Shown here: in pieces, positions 8,135 to 16,334 of the stretch
Layout of the letters: the number at the start of each line of letters is the position of its first letter
Numbering within the stretch: the stretch's first letter is position 1
From: Pleurocapsa sp. MO_226.B13
GTDB lineage: Bacteria > Cyanobacteriota > Cyanobacteriia > Cyanobacteriales > Xenococcaceae
Direction of reading: 5' to 3'
DNA length: 17,018 nucleotides
Assembly (NCBI GenBank): GCA_030064795.1
Contig: JASJEI010000209.1
Location: forward strand, 1 to 17,018
Position numbers and translations under genes: made by a program
The notes under the pieces: generated by a model
Told to the model about the DNA's origin: nothing
Seen by the model: the letters and a program-made list of their open reading frames with translations, nothing else
Database searches by the model: none

Positions 8135-8480
8135 GATATTTCAGAATAATAAGACAATAAAAAGTTACGAAATCTAAATAATATGAGAAAAAAGATTGCT
8201 GCCAGCCTCAAGTCAACAGACTGCTATAAGTAAGACAGTAGCAAGGCAAATTGACTGAATAATTTTGTCAAAGGCTGAAGATTTAGAAATCATCTAATTA
8301 AAATTTAGCGTACTTTTCATAAGAAATGTTAATTTATCTAAAAAAAATTATAGATTTATATCGAAAGCATGATTTTTTAAAATCGAACCATTGTCTATTC
8401 TTGTTTCTCATAACCTAGCCTTAATCCCCCACAAAGCCTTAAACTGAGATTTGCAGATAATTTAAGATATCTTTTAGATT
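8135..8480. other. Divergent intergenic region between DoxX and tpiA
   Basis: This 346-base AT-rich gap should hold the divergent promoters of the DoxX gene and tpiA. No confident -10/-35 pair could be assigned. A 10-bp perfect palindrome (AAGATATCTT, 8464-8473) lies 7 bases before the tpiA GTG. A 16-codon frame starting at 8183 is too short to call. Confidence 0.4.
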
Positions 8481-9206
8481 GTGCGAAAAATAGTTATAGC
8501 TGGCAACTGGAAAATGCACAAAAATCAGGCAGAATCCCTGGCATTTGTGCAAAAATTTAAATCAGAAATCGAAAATACTGTAGAAAGTAGAGAAATTGTT
8601 TTGTGCGCGCCGTTTACTTCCTTGACTGCAATGTCTAAGCATTTACATGGCAGCAAAATCATGTTAGGAGCGCAAAACGTTCATTGGGAAACTGAAGGAG
8701 CTTACACGGGAGAAATTTCAGGAGGAATGCTCAAAGAAATTGGCGTAAGCTATGTAATTGTCGGTCATAGTGAGAGACGACAGTATTTTGGCGAAACCGA
8801 CGAAACGGTAAACTTACGTCTAAAAGCTGCTCAAAAATGGGGACTCAAGCCGATTTTGTGTGTAGGTGAAACCAAAGAGCAAAGAGATGCTGGAGAAACA
8901 GAAAATATTATTATCAATCAATTAAAAGAAGATTTGCTCGGAATCGATCAAACAAATTTAATTATTGCTTACGAACCGATCTGGGCAATTGGTACGGGGG
9001 ATACTTGTGAATCAACTGAAGCAAACCGCGTTATTGGTATTATTCGACAACAACTAAATAATAAAGATGTTTCGATTCAATACGGAGGCTCTGTCAAACC
9101 AGGTAACGTAGATGAAATTATGAGCCAACCAGAAATTGATGGGGCTTTGGTAGGTGGCGCGAGTTTAGAACCATCAAACTTTGCTCGTATTGTTAATTAT
9201 CAGTAA
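8481..9206 (+). CDS. tpiA: Triosephosphate isomerase, GTG start
   Basis: The 241-residue glycolytic/Calvin-cycle enzyme interconverts dihydroxyacetone phosphate and glyceraldehyde-3-phosphate. Active-site residues are visible: N9 and K11 in AGNWKMHK, the electrophile H96 in VGHSERR (95-101), and the base E165 in [11 protein letters not shown] (163-173), which also starts the flexible loop 6. Phosphate-binding YGGSV (201-205) and GALVGGASL (221-229) are intact, and length is normal. GTG at 8481 is chosen because [12 protein letters not shown] is the expected N-terminus and no ATG fits. It converges with the receptor-like gene at 9268, with 61 bases between. Confidence 0.97.
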   Translation: MRKIVIAGNWKMHKNQAESLAFVQKFKSEIENTVESREIVLCAPFTSLTAMSKHLHGSKIMLGAQNVHWETEGAYTGEISGGMLKEIGVSYVIVGHSERRQYFGETDETVNLRLKAAQKWGLKPILCVGETKEQRDAGETENIIINQLKEDLLGIDQTNLIIAYEPIWAIGTGDTCESTEANRVIGIIRQQLNNKDVSIQYGGSVKPGNVDEIMSQPEIDGALVGGASLEPSNFARIVNYQ

Positions 9207-9267
9207 GAAATAATAGCGATCGATTTGGGGTTAAAGCTACTAGTCAATAGCTATTAACTCCTATTAG

Positions 9268-11325
9268 CTAATCTACACTCAACTTATCTTCTGGTTCTAA
9301 CTCGGAAAACTGGTAGCGATTGGATTTTCCAGGCAATTCCTTGACATATGCCAATTGTACCGAGCCGAAGCGATCGCCTCGTTCAAAATAGAAATCTCCC
9401 GTCGCACCACTAACTACAAATCCAGGTTGAGTCAGGGTAGACTGTAATTCGGAACGAGTATGAGACTGTTGCAATCCTTGAGCGATCGCTTTAACCGCAT
9501 CATAAGCCATAGCGGTGCGCCAGTTTACTTTCCCCCCCCAATATTGTTTTGCCGTTTGAGAAAAATCATTATTTATAACAGATAACCAGGGAGAAGGAAG
9601 AACCATACCTACGACTGCTTCTTGTCCTAATTCAATGGTTTTGCTGGTGTAGAGAGTAGGACTTCCTAACAATGTAAGCCGTTGTTGATTGGCTTGGGCA
9701 ACGGCGATCGCCCGATCTAATTTATTAATCGATGCGGATAAAAGAATTGAGTCGGCATTTTGAGCTATTGCTTGAGTGACTGCTAAATCTGGTCGAAAAT
9801 CATTGTTAGCAAAATCACAGTCAATGGTTTCGATGTTACCATTATTGTCGCGAGTATGCTTGATAAATTCTTTAGCAAAGGTACTACTAGCAGAATCGGC
9901 AGAATCAGAACAGATAGCGATTTTGTTTAGAGAGTTAACCGAGGCATAGTTAGCCAGCTTATCGGCTAAAGCAGAGGCACTATGAACTGTACGCAGAATG
10001 TAACTGCCCCTACCAGATAGTTTAGTAGAAATGCTAGTAGGAGAGATCATCACTAGTTTCTGTTGTTGATAAATTTGGGCAGCAGCTAAAGAAGAATTGC
10101 TATTATTGTGTCCGACTACGGCGATAATATTTTTGTCTGCTGCCAGTTGTTTGGCTACCTGTCTGGCAATATTAGGATCGTTATCGTCATTGACTACCTG
10201 AACTAGTAGTAACTTATTTTGAATACCCCCTTGCTGGTTTATTTCCGTCTGTGCTTGAGCTACTCCCCGTAAAATTTCCCAGGCAATATTTCGCTTGCTG
10301 CCTAGGGGAATGCTCACTGCTATTTTAAAATGGGGTTGAGCGATCGCCTGGGCATTGTTGTAATAAATCAGAGCTTCAGGATTGTTTTTGTCTTGAGCTA
10401 AGGCTTGTTTGAATTTGGTTTGAGCGAGGGGAAATTCACATCGAGCAAATGCAGCTATTCCTTCGTAGAAAGACATGATGCTGGCGGGTTTGAGATGACT
10501 ATATTCTCTGGTTAATAGTTGCTCTCCTAAACTCATTCGTGGAGATTGGAGACTGGTTAGATCGACACAGAACTTTTGTTGCTCTAGACTAGATCGAGCG
10601 TTATTACTAATAGCAAGTGTAGAGCTTTTTAGCCTATCCCAGCCTCTTATTGTCAGTAAGACTGGGAGGATACACAACAATAACCATAACCATTTTTTAG
10701 CTGAACTTTTACCTTTAATTAACCGTTTATTTTGGGAGATTGACAACCTCTGGTTGGAATTTTGTTGATAGTTAGCTTTTGTTAAAGCCGAGCTAGAAAG
10801 TGTGTTTTGATTATGATTATTAAAAAATAGCTGAGAGTTATTTTCTCGATCAGCTCCTATTTGATTTTTGCTGTCAAAAAATAGATGTCGATCTAAAATC
10901 AAAAAGCTACTAACAATAGATTGACATTGTTGAGTTGTCAGTCCTAACTTTTTTTGCAGCTCGATTAAATAAATCCGCTCATTTTGACTGATAATCCCGT
11001 CGCCTGCTTCTAAAATTTGCTTGAAATCCTTTTGATATAAAGCTTTCCTGATCGCTAAAGTCAGCTCGTCTTGTTTAAACTCTCGCAACAATCTGTTTCT
11101 AATAATTTTCTCTACAGCGATCGCTTCTTCTCCTTCTTCAATTTTCTCTTCTGAATTCAAAATGTGTTGTAAAAGCTTTTTGGTTAATAGAGGTTGTCCC
11201 TGCGTCCACTTAATCGCTATTTTAGAAACTAACTGAGGATTATCAGCCCTATTTAAAAGGTGCATCCTCTGTATAAATGTATCTAACGATAGTTGTAATC
11301 TCTCAGGATATAAATTTTGTCTCAT
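9268..11325 (-). CDS. Membrane-anchored chimera: AAA/STAND-tail-like module, TPR-like stretch and periplasmic type-1 binding domain
   Basis: This 685-residue protein has an unusual order. Residues 25-83 (SKIAIKWTQGQPLLTKKLL, then a VEKIIRNRLL helix) resemble the helical/winged-helix tail found after the ATPase core in cyanobacterial AAA/STAND-like proteins, but there is no P-loop. Residues 95-142 (GDGIISQNERIYLIELQKKLGL) look weakly TerB-like. A Gln/Asn/Ser-rich linker (160-205) leads to one membrane segment (211-228). Residues 284-325 are a TPR-like helical pair. From 334 to about 672 is a type-1 periplasmic ligand-binding domain (Peripla_BP_6, Leu/Ile/Val-type), with IAVSIPLG, GVAQAQTEINQQGGI, VVGHNNSNSSLAAAQIYQ and MISPTSISTKLSG. 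Topology would be cytoplasmic N-terminus and outside C-terminus, suggesting a sensor rather than a soluble transport protein. An exporter-type ABC gene lies 118 bases upstream on the same strand. Confidence 0.75.
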   Translation of the reverse strand: MRQNLYPERLQLSLDTFIQRMHLLNRADNPQLVSKIAIKWTQGQPLLTKKLLQHILNSEEKIEEGEEAIAVEKIIRNRLLREFKQDELTLAIRKALYQKDFKQILEAGDGIISQNERIYLIELQKKLGLTTQQCQSIVSSFLILDRHLFFDSKNQIGADRENNSQLFFNNHNQNTLSSSALTKANYQQNSNQRLSISQNKRLIKGKSSAKKWLWLLLCILPVLLTIRGWDRLKSSTLAISNNARSSLEQQKFCVDLTSLQSPRMSLGEQLLTREYSHLKPASIMSFYEGIAAFARCEFPLAQTKFKQALAQDKNNPEALIYYNNAQAIAQPHFKIAVSIPLGSKRNIAWEILRGVAQAQTEINQQGGIQNKLLLVQVVNDDNDPNIARQVAKQLAADKNIIAVVGHNNSNSSLAAAQIYQQQKLVMISPTSISTKLSGRGSYILRTVHSASALADKLANYASVNSLNKIAICSDSADSASSTFAKEFIKHTRDNNGNIETIDCDFANNDFRPDLAVTQAIAQNADSILLSASINKLDRAIAVAQANQQRLTLLGSPTLYTSKTIELGQEAVVGMVLPSPWLSVINNDFSQTAKQYWGGKVNWRTAMAYDAVKAIAQGLQQSHTRSELQSTLTQPGFVVSGATGDFYFERGDRFGSVQLAYVKELPGKSNRYQFSELEPEDKLSVD

Positions 11326-11443
11326 GAAATTTAAATGATTTTTAAATAATTTTGGAAAACTGATACCCGTACTAAAAAAATTACCGAGTTTGAAAAACTT
11401 TTTTTGAGTTGTGGGTTACATATTTAAATAACTAAAAAATAGT

Positions 11444-13246
11444 TTAGATCTCATAACTTGATGCTTGCAAGCGAAACATCTTGGCATACAGACCATTTTG
11501 GGTCATTAATTGCGAGTGTGAGCCAACTTCAACGATCTGGCTATTTTCTAAGACTACAATGCGATCTGCTAACTGAACCGTTGAGAAACGATGGCTGACA
11601 AAAAAGGTCATTTTTCCAGCGGTTAATGCCCGAAACTTTTCAAATAATTCATATTCGGCGATCGCATCTAAAGCTGCGGTAGGTTCGTCTAAAATCAGAA
11701 TTGGGGCATCGGTCATAAAGGCTCTTGCCATACCAATTTTTTGCCATTGTCCCCCCGAAAGATCTACCCCGCCTTTAAACATTTTGCCCAAACGAGTCTG
11801 ATAGCCTAGTTCAAGAGTTTCTATTACCCGATCTGCGCCTGAGTCCTTTGCTGCTCGTTCGATCCTTAGCTGATTTTCTCTTTGTTTTAGATTACCAAAA
11901 CTGATATTATCTTTGGCACTAAGCTGATAACGGGCAAAATCTTGGTTGAGGACTCCAATATTGCTATGTAAGTCTGAGAGTTTAATTTCCTGGATCGGAA
12001 TACCATCAATAGTAATTAAACCCGAATCGACATCGTATAGCCTGGTAATTAGCTTGAGCAGGGTAGTTTTACCCGCGCCATTCAAGCCAACCAAAGCAAC
12101 ACTTTCTCCTGGGTTAATATCGAGATTGATATTACGTAGGGTAGGTTTGGTTGCTCCTGGATAGGTAAAAGTAACATTTTTAATAGATAGTCCCTGTTTA
12201 ATCGGTTGAGGAAAAGCTCGCGGACGAGAAATGTTAACTACTTGGGGTTTAAGAGCGATAAATTCAAAATATTGCGAAACGTATAGATTTGTTTCGTAGA
12301 TTTTGGCAATATTTTCTAGGATGGCAGGCAATAACTGCTGGGCCTGGCCAAATGCTCCTGTATACATAGTGAAGTCGCCTACAGAAATTCTTCCCGCGAT
12401 CGCTTGAATTAGCGTCCAGCCATATGCCACATAAAAACCACAGTTAACTAAAATCCCCGCCAAACCGCGCATCCGCGTATATTCCGAAGCGATCGCAGCC
12501 GACTTGCGATTAAAATCAGTACGAATCTCTCGCCAATTACCCAAAAGATGCTTACCCAGATTAAATAAACGCACCTCTTTGGCAAAATCAGGATTAGTCA
12601 AGACGCGCTGAATATAGTCCGATAAGCGACCACTTTCAGTTTCCATCCGTGTCATCCAAAATCTTCTACCAGAGTAAACAATACTCGTCCAAAAGGCTGG
12701 CAAAGCGGTAAACACCAGTAAAGGTACAATGACCGCGTTAAACTGCAACAACAGTCCCAACAAGCTGACTAAAGTAATTCCCTGACCAAATAAACTAGTA
12801 AGGGTTTGAATTACCCTAACAGGATAATTACTACCACTGTTTTGAGCGCGAGAGAGGGTATCGTAAAATTCTGATGATTCAAAATGAGCTAGATCGAGTT
12901 GCGTAGACTTTTCCAATAAAACATACTTAGTATGGAGCATCAGGCGATCGTTAAATATCTGCCCGACATAAAGATTGGACTGATTGAGAATTGCCCGCAG
13001 CAAACTAATTCCAAAGCGGAATGCCACTAGAATAATCAAAGGTCGCTCCTCAAAATTGGCATTACCCCAATTAGCAATTACCAGATCGATAATCGCCTTA
13101 TTAACCAAGAGCATCATTGCAGGTATCAAAGACTGAAATCCCGTTACTGCTAAAGTTAGAAATAGATACAATGGCGTTGCTTGCCAGACTAAACGTAATA
13201 GTAAGGGCGTATTAATCAGGATGTCTCGGATTCTTCTTGAGGTCAT
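11444..13246 (-). CDS. ABC exporter half transporter (fused permease and ATPase)
   Basis: The 600-residue protein joins an N-terminal type-1 exporter membrane domain (about 20-325, with helices near 26-46, 67-86, 150-190 and 262-285) to a nucleotide-binding domain (354-590). ATPase motifs are complete: Walker A GLNGAGKTT (387-395), Q-loop Q435, signature LSGGQ (496-500), Walker B LILDEP (517-522), and the switch H552 in VSHRFS. It should work as a homodimer or with a partner, pumping a substrate out of the cytoplasm or flipping a lipid. No peptidase C39 domain is present, so it is not a bacteriocin-processing exporter. The cargo cannot be told from the sequence. The binding-protein chimera downstream on the same strand is of importer-type ancestry and is not an obvious partner. 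Confidence 0.92.
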   Translation of the reverse strand: MTSRRIRDILINTPLLLRLVWQATPLYLFLTLAVTGFQSLIPAMMLLVNKAIIDLVIANWGNANFEERPLIILVAFRFGISLLRAILNQSNLYVGQIFNDRLMLHTKYVLLEKSTQLDLAHFESSEFYDTLSRAQNSGSNYPVRVIQTLTSLFGQGITLVSLLGLLLQFNAVIVPLLVFTALPAFWTSIVYSGRRFWMTRMETESGRLSDYIQRVLTNPDFAKEVRLFNLGKHLLGNWREIRTDFNRKSAAIASEYTRMRGLAGILVNCGFYVAYGWTLIQAIAGRISVGDFTMYTGAFGQAQQLLPAILENIAKIYETNLYVSQYFEFIALKPQVVNISRPRAFPQPIKQGLSIKNVTFTYPGATKPTLRNINLDINPGESVALVGLNGAGKTTLLKLITRLYDVDSGLITIDGIPIQEIKLSDLHSNIGVLNQDFARYQLSAKDNISFGNLKQRENQLRIERAAKDSGADRVIETLELGYQTRLGKMFKGGVDLSGGQWQKIGMARAFMTDAPILILDEPTAALDAIAEYELFEKFRALTAGKMTFFVSHRFSTVQLADRIVVLENSQIVEVGSHSQLMTQNGLYAKMFRLQASSYEI

Positions 13247-13584
13247 ATTTTAGAGATATAGCAGGAAACGGGAGGAATGAGAAATAAAAAATAAAGAATC
13301 AAAACTAACAACCGACAATTGTAGGGACATAGCATGATTGTAGAGACTTAGCATGCGATGCGGTTGCGAAGCCCGCGCATGACTTTTAAGGTCGCAGTCC
13401 GAAGGACGAGAGCGAGTCCTTTAGGGCTCCGTCTCTACGAACCCAGAACCAGAAGACAAAAACAATTATGATTCGTAGCAACAATTTAAATATTTCATAG
13501 TTAAGTTGCCTATTAAAACAGACAAAATTAACTATTAAATCTAAGCGATCTAGCTGATTAACAAAAAGCTGTAAGTCAGGTATC
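13247..13584. other. Gene-free stretch carrying palindromic repeats
   Basis: This 338-base spacer has no supportable gene. Its middle holds the compound repeat annotated at 13319-13440. The rest is AT-rich and leads into the MCP remnant. A minus-strand open frame across the repeat has no protein-like content. Confidence 0.5.
13319..13440. repeat. Compound short repeat bounded by GTAGAGAC / GTCTCTAC
   Basis: Two near-identical 18-base units (13319-13336 and 13338-13355) sit in tandem, differing at two positions and each ending AGCATG. From 13340 to 13438 the segment is bounded by the inverted pair GTAGAGAC and GTCTCTAC. Inside is CCTTTAGGGC (13418-13427), whose reverse complement occurs in the repeat at 15319-15369. 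The arrangement looks like a non-coding, MITE-like cyanobacterial dispersed repeat, with a higher GC content than its surroundings. Confidence 0.6.
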
Positions 13585-14060
13585 TTGGATTTAAGTCTGG
13601 GTGGTTTTATGTTGCCATCGATCGATTTACCCATTGTATCCATCAAAGCCTATGCCCAAGAAAGTTCGACTGTTAATACCTCTCCCAAAAGCGATCGAAT
13701 TAGAGAGATTGCCCAATCGATCGCGGAGATTCAACAAAAAACGCCAGAGGTAGTTTGCAGCCATGGAAATAGGAACTACTCAGTTGGTAGATCGTCCCCG
13801 TCTAGTTGAAGCTACTAATAAAATCACCAGAAATCGATCGATTAATCAAGTCAATTTCTGAGTCTACCATCTCTCAGGCAAAGACTTCCCAGACCGTTAC
13901 TCAAGTGATGATGCTCAACAATAAAGCTTCTCAAGAATGTTTTCAGTCTTCTGGTCGATTAGCTCAGTTTAAAGTTTCTCAAGTCGAGAATATTGATAAT
14001 ACCGAACAGATCGTGCAAGTATTGAAAAATAACCTAGCCAATGAAGCAATATCTAGTTAA
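13585..14060 (+). pseudogene. Methyl-accepting chemotaxis protein remnant (three reading frames)
   Basis: Pieces of the C-terminal signalling region of a cyanobacterial PilJ/PixJ-type methyl-accepting chemotaxis protein run through three frames. Frame one (to about 13762) gives SDRIREIAQSIAEIQQKTPEVV. Frame two (from 13763) gives MEIGTTQLVDRPRLVEATNK. Frame three (from about 13830) gives EIDRLIKSISESTISQAKTSQTVTQVM and ends at TAA 14060. In order they match the usual pattern I..I..SIQ..T.EVV..ME.GT..VV..T.LV.......I..LV.SI...T..Q..TSQ.V. The hairpin tip of the coiled coil and all sensor, membrane and HAMP parts are missing, and the piece after TQVM looks shortened. Two frameshifts plus truncation make a functional product very unlikely. 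Placement just before the CheA-type gene fits a former pil/tax chemotaxis operon. The left limit is approximate. Confidence 0.75.
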
Positions 14061-14089
14061 AGTCGAGCAGGACAATTGAGTGGGCGTAG

Positions 14090-14128
14090 TTTCGAGGATA
14101 TCTCGAAACGCTGACCGTTCAGCGATTT
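14090..14128. repeat. Two overlapping hairpins before the Hpt gene
   Basis: TTTCGAG (14090-14096) pairs with CTCGAAA (14102-14108) over a 5-base loop. GAAACGCTGA (14105-14114) pairs with TCAGCGATTTC (14119-14129), with one bulged A and a CCGT loop. The two stems share GAAA at 14105-14108, so both full stems cannot form at once. No T-run follows either. Confidence 0.4.
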
Positions 14129-14169
14129 CACCAGTAATTAGCAATCAGTAATTAGTAACCCACATTGCA

Positions 14170-15288
14170 ATGGATACAGAGCAACAGGCAAGACTGAACT
14201 TTTTAGAAGAAGCAGAGGAATACTTCGATCGCCTAGAGTCATTTTTAATCGATTTGGACGATCGAGGAGTCCAAACCAACTTATTAGATTCTGCAATGCG
14301 GGCCGCTCATTCCCTCAAAGGTGGTGCTGCTATAGTGCAGTTTACATCATTGAGTAAAATTGCTCATCGGATCGAAGATTTTTTAAAAATTCTCCTAGTT
14401 CGTCAAGATGAAAGTTTAATCAACCAAGAGACGATAACTCTCTTACTTCAAGGTGTCGATCGTTTGCGAGAGGTCAGAAATTTATATCGACAGCAAGCAG
14501 ATGTCGATGAAGCTTGGTTAGCAAATCATACCGAGCCTATTTTTGAAGCTTTGCGTGCTAGGTTGGGAGATTTAACTGAAGAGGACGAGAAGCTGTTGTT
14601 GGCAGAAGAAGAACGGGTTGATGTTTCTAGCCTGATTTTTCAGAGTGGAGTGGAAGATTACTTGGCCAGTTTTCCAGCCCAGATAGATAGTTTAGAACCC
14701 GCTCAACTCAAAGCAGAATTGGCGATCCAAGCCGAACAATTAGCAGAATTTGGTCAGATGAGCCAGATCGAGCCTTTTGTACGGTTATGTCAGTCTGTTC
14801 GGCAACAATTGGCAGTAGTATCTTTAGACGAGGTTAAAGATTTAGCCCACCAAGCCTTAAAACTTTGGGAGCGATCGCAAGCTTTAGTTTTGGTCGGTAG
14901 ACTAGATAAGCTACCCACGCAATTAGGAGATGTTACAACTCCAATATCCAACCCAGTCCACGAACCGCCAGATATTACCGATGTAATTGATGTCGCAGAA
15001 TTAAACGAAATTCAAAATTTTACAGCACGGGAATTAGCCCCCCAGTCTCTCAATATTTCCGATTCCGAATTTGATTGGGAGGAATTTGTACCTGATGCAG
15101 CGGAGTTATCAGCAATAGATTCCGCTTTTACCGAGATTGATGACTCCCTCTCAACATCTCAAACCGAATTGGAACATCCAGCTAACCCTTCAGAAACAGT
15201 AGAATTCGACCTAGACGAACTGACCCCCGATGCAGCCGAACTATCGGAATTAAATACAGCTTTTGATTCGTTAGATAATCCCCATTGA
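14170..15288 (+). CDS. CheA/PilL-type Hpt protein lacking the kinase core
   Basis: The 372-residue product starts with an Hpt (P1) phosphotransfer domain of the CheA family. The phospho-accepting His is H47 in AAHSLKGGAA (45-54). Helices 1-30 and 60-130 complete the bundle. Residues 150-250 form a second helical stretch, and the rest is an acidic, low-complexity linker. The dimerisation, HATPase, CheW-like and receiver domains of a full cyanobacterial CheA (usually far longer) are absent; the frame stops 31 bases before a palindromic repeat. Two readings are possible: a truncated gene in a decaying chemotaxis locus, or a stand-alone N-terminal half, as I recall for the split PilL of Synechocystis. 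The frame itself is intact. The MCP remnant just upstream supports chemotaxis or pilus-motility origin. Confidence 0.75.
   Translation: MDTEQQARLNFLEEAEEYFDRLESFLIDLDDRGVQTNLLDSAMRAAHSLKGGAAIVQFTSLSKIAHRIEDFLKILLVRQDESLINQETITLLLQGVDRLREVRNLYRQQADVDEAWLANHTEPIFEALRARLGDLTEEDEKLLLAEEERVDVSSLIFQSGVEDYLASFPAQIDSLEPAQLKAELAIQAEQLAEFGQMSQIEPFVRLCQSVRQQLAVVSLDEVKDLAHQALKLWERSQALVLVGRLDKLPTQLGDVTTPISNPVHEPPDITDVIDVAELNEIQNFTARELAPQSLNISDSEFDWEEFVPDAAELSAIDSAFTEIDDSLSTSQTELEHPANPSETVEFDLDELTPDAAELSELNTAFDSLDNPH
15067..15279 (+). repeat. Internal duplication encoding acidic PDAAELS motif twice
   Basis: Residues 300-325 and 345-370 of the Hpt protein align as EFD.(E/D)E..PDAAELS..(D/N)(S/T)AF..(I/L)D. 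The nucleotide copies (about 15067-15144 and 15202-15279) have diverged, so the duplication is old. The motif lies at the very C-terminus. Confidence 0.6.
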
Positions 15289-15318
15289 CATCCTATTAGG
15301 GGTCGAGGTGGATGAACT

Positions 15319-15369
15319 GTACGGGCGAACGCCCTAAAGGATTAGCTTCGCGTCGCCGTTCGCCCGTAT
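15319..15369. repeat. Palindromic repeat with 12-bp arms
   Basis: TACGGGCGAACG (15320-15331) and CGTTCGCCCGTA (15357-15368) form a perfect 12-bp stem around a 25-base loop. The 3' arm abuts the FTR1 stop codon on the other strand. GCCCTAAAGGA, starting within the left arm side, is the reverse complement of a word in the 13319-13440 repeat, so the two probably belong to one family. It may also act as a bidirectional transcription terminator between the convergent genes. Confidence 0.65.
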
Positions 15370-16296
15370 TTATCTTTCTTGACTGGGTATAGATTTTGTA
15401 CCGCTATATATTGTAATACCGAGGCTTTGGAAATAAGCCGTACCGATAAGGGCCAAAAAGGAAAAGTAAGCAATAACCTGTCCGAGATATAAAGTTTGAC
15501 GGTAGCCGAAAAGTGCTTTAAGCACAATACCAGGAAATTCTTTGTCAGGGAGTAAACTCGAACCATCCCATACCTGACTACCAAGAATACAAGAACCATT
15601 ATTAAACAGACACAGTTGACTTATGGTCAGTTGATTTAACCCAGTCAAGGCTGCATCAAAATGCTTTAATGCACCGACTACCAAACCACCAACAATCAAT
15701 AATAAAAATATTCCCATTACCTGAAAGAAAAGGCGAATATTAATCCGAACTCCTAAAGCAAATAAAGCTACTCCCATCATGCTAGCGAGAGCTAAACCTG
15801 CAACTGCACCAACAGCGGGGAGAGTCCATTCTTGTTGAAATTTTGCCAAAATAAACAGAACAGTTTCAAAACCTTCTCGTACAACAGCAATAAAAATCAA
15901 GACAAAAACCGCTTTTCCTGCATTATTATTATTCAATGCCGAACCGATCGCTCCTTCTAATTCTCCCTTGAGAGACTTTGCCTGTTTAGTCATCCAAAGC
16001 AACATCCAACTGAGCATGGCGATCGCCACTAAGCCAAAAATACCTTCTAGCATTTGTTTGACTACGGGTGCGTAGATTCCCCCCGCTACTTCGACTCCAG
16101 TTATTGCTCCTGCTAGCAAAAAGCCAACGGCGATACTGGCAATAATTCCGCCCAAAATTCCCAAATATACCCATCGATATAGCTGAGTTTGCTCTGCTTT
16201 TTTCAGACAAGCCATCACTATACCGACTACCAAAGCAGCCTCGAATCCTTCTCTTAGAGTGACAACAAAAGTAGGTAGTGCAGCAGTAAAATCCAT
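15370..16296 (-). CDS. FTR1/EfeU-family iron permease
   Basis: The 308-residue membrane protein belongs to the FTR1 family of high-affinity iron transporters. The two diagnostic REGFE motifs are at 15-19 and 140-144, each in a membrane helix and proposed to bind iron. About seven membrane segments are visible (near 8-28, 42-66, 84-103, 129-150, 160-184, 190-212 and 271-292). A loop at 226-265 contains C229 and C236 and the VWDGSSLLPD...ALFGYR stretch typical of bacterial members. No EfeO or EfeB partner is in the window, so it may act alone or with distant genes. A candidate Fur box precedes the gene, which would fit induction by iron shortage. The length is normal and there is no sign of damage. 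Confidence 0.9.
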   Translation of the reverse strand: MDFTAALPTFVVTLREGFEAALVVGIVMACLKKAEQTQLYRWVYLGILGGIIASIAVGFLLAGAITGVEVAGGIYAPVVKQMLEGIFGLVAIAMLSWMLLWMTKQAKSLKGELEGAIGSALNNNNAGKAVFVLIFIAVVREGFETVLFILAKFQQEWTLPAVGAVAGLALASMMGVALFALGVRINIRLFFQVMGIFLLLIVGGLVVGALKHFDAALTGLNQLTISQLCLFNNGSCILGSQVWDGSSLLPDKEFPGIVLKALFGYRQTLYLGQVIAYFSFLALIGTAYFQSLGITIYSGTKSIPSQER

Positions 16297-16334
16297 AGAT
16301 TATCTTGAATGTTTTAAATACAAATCTACTAAGA

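Noticed and set aside
8183..8233. 16-codon + strand frame after an ATG in the DoxX-tpiA spacer.
   Set aside because: Too short and without a ribosome-binding site; such frames are expected by chance.
11946..12164. + strand open frame inside the ABC transporter gene.
   Set aside because: It is the antisense of the Walker A region and shows no features of its own.
13386..13646. Minus-strand 86-codon open frame.
   Set aside because: It lies across a palindromic repeat and the antisense of the MCP remnant, and has no protein-like pattern.
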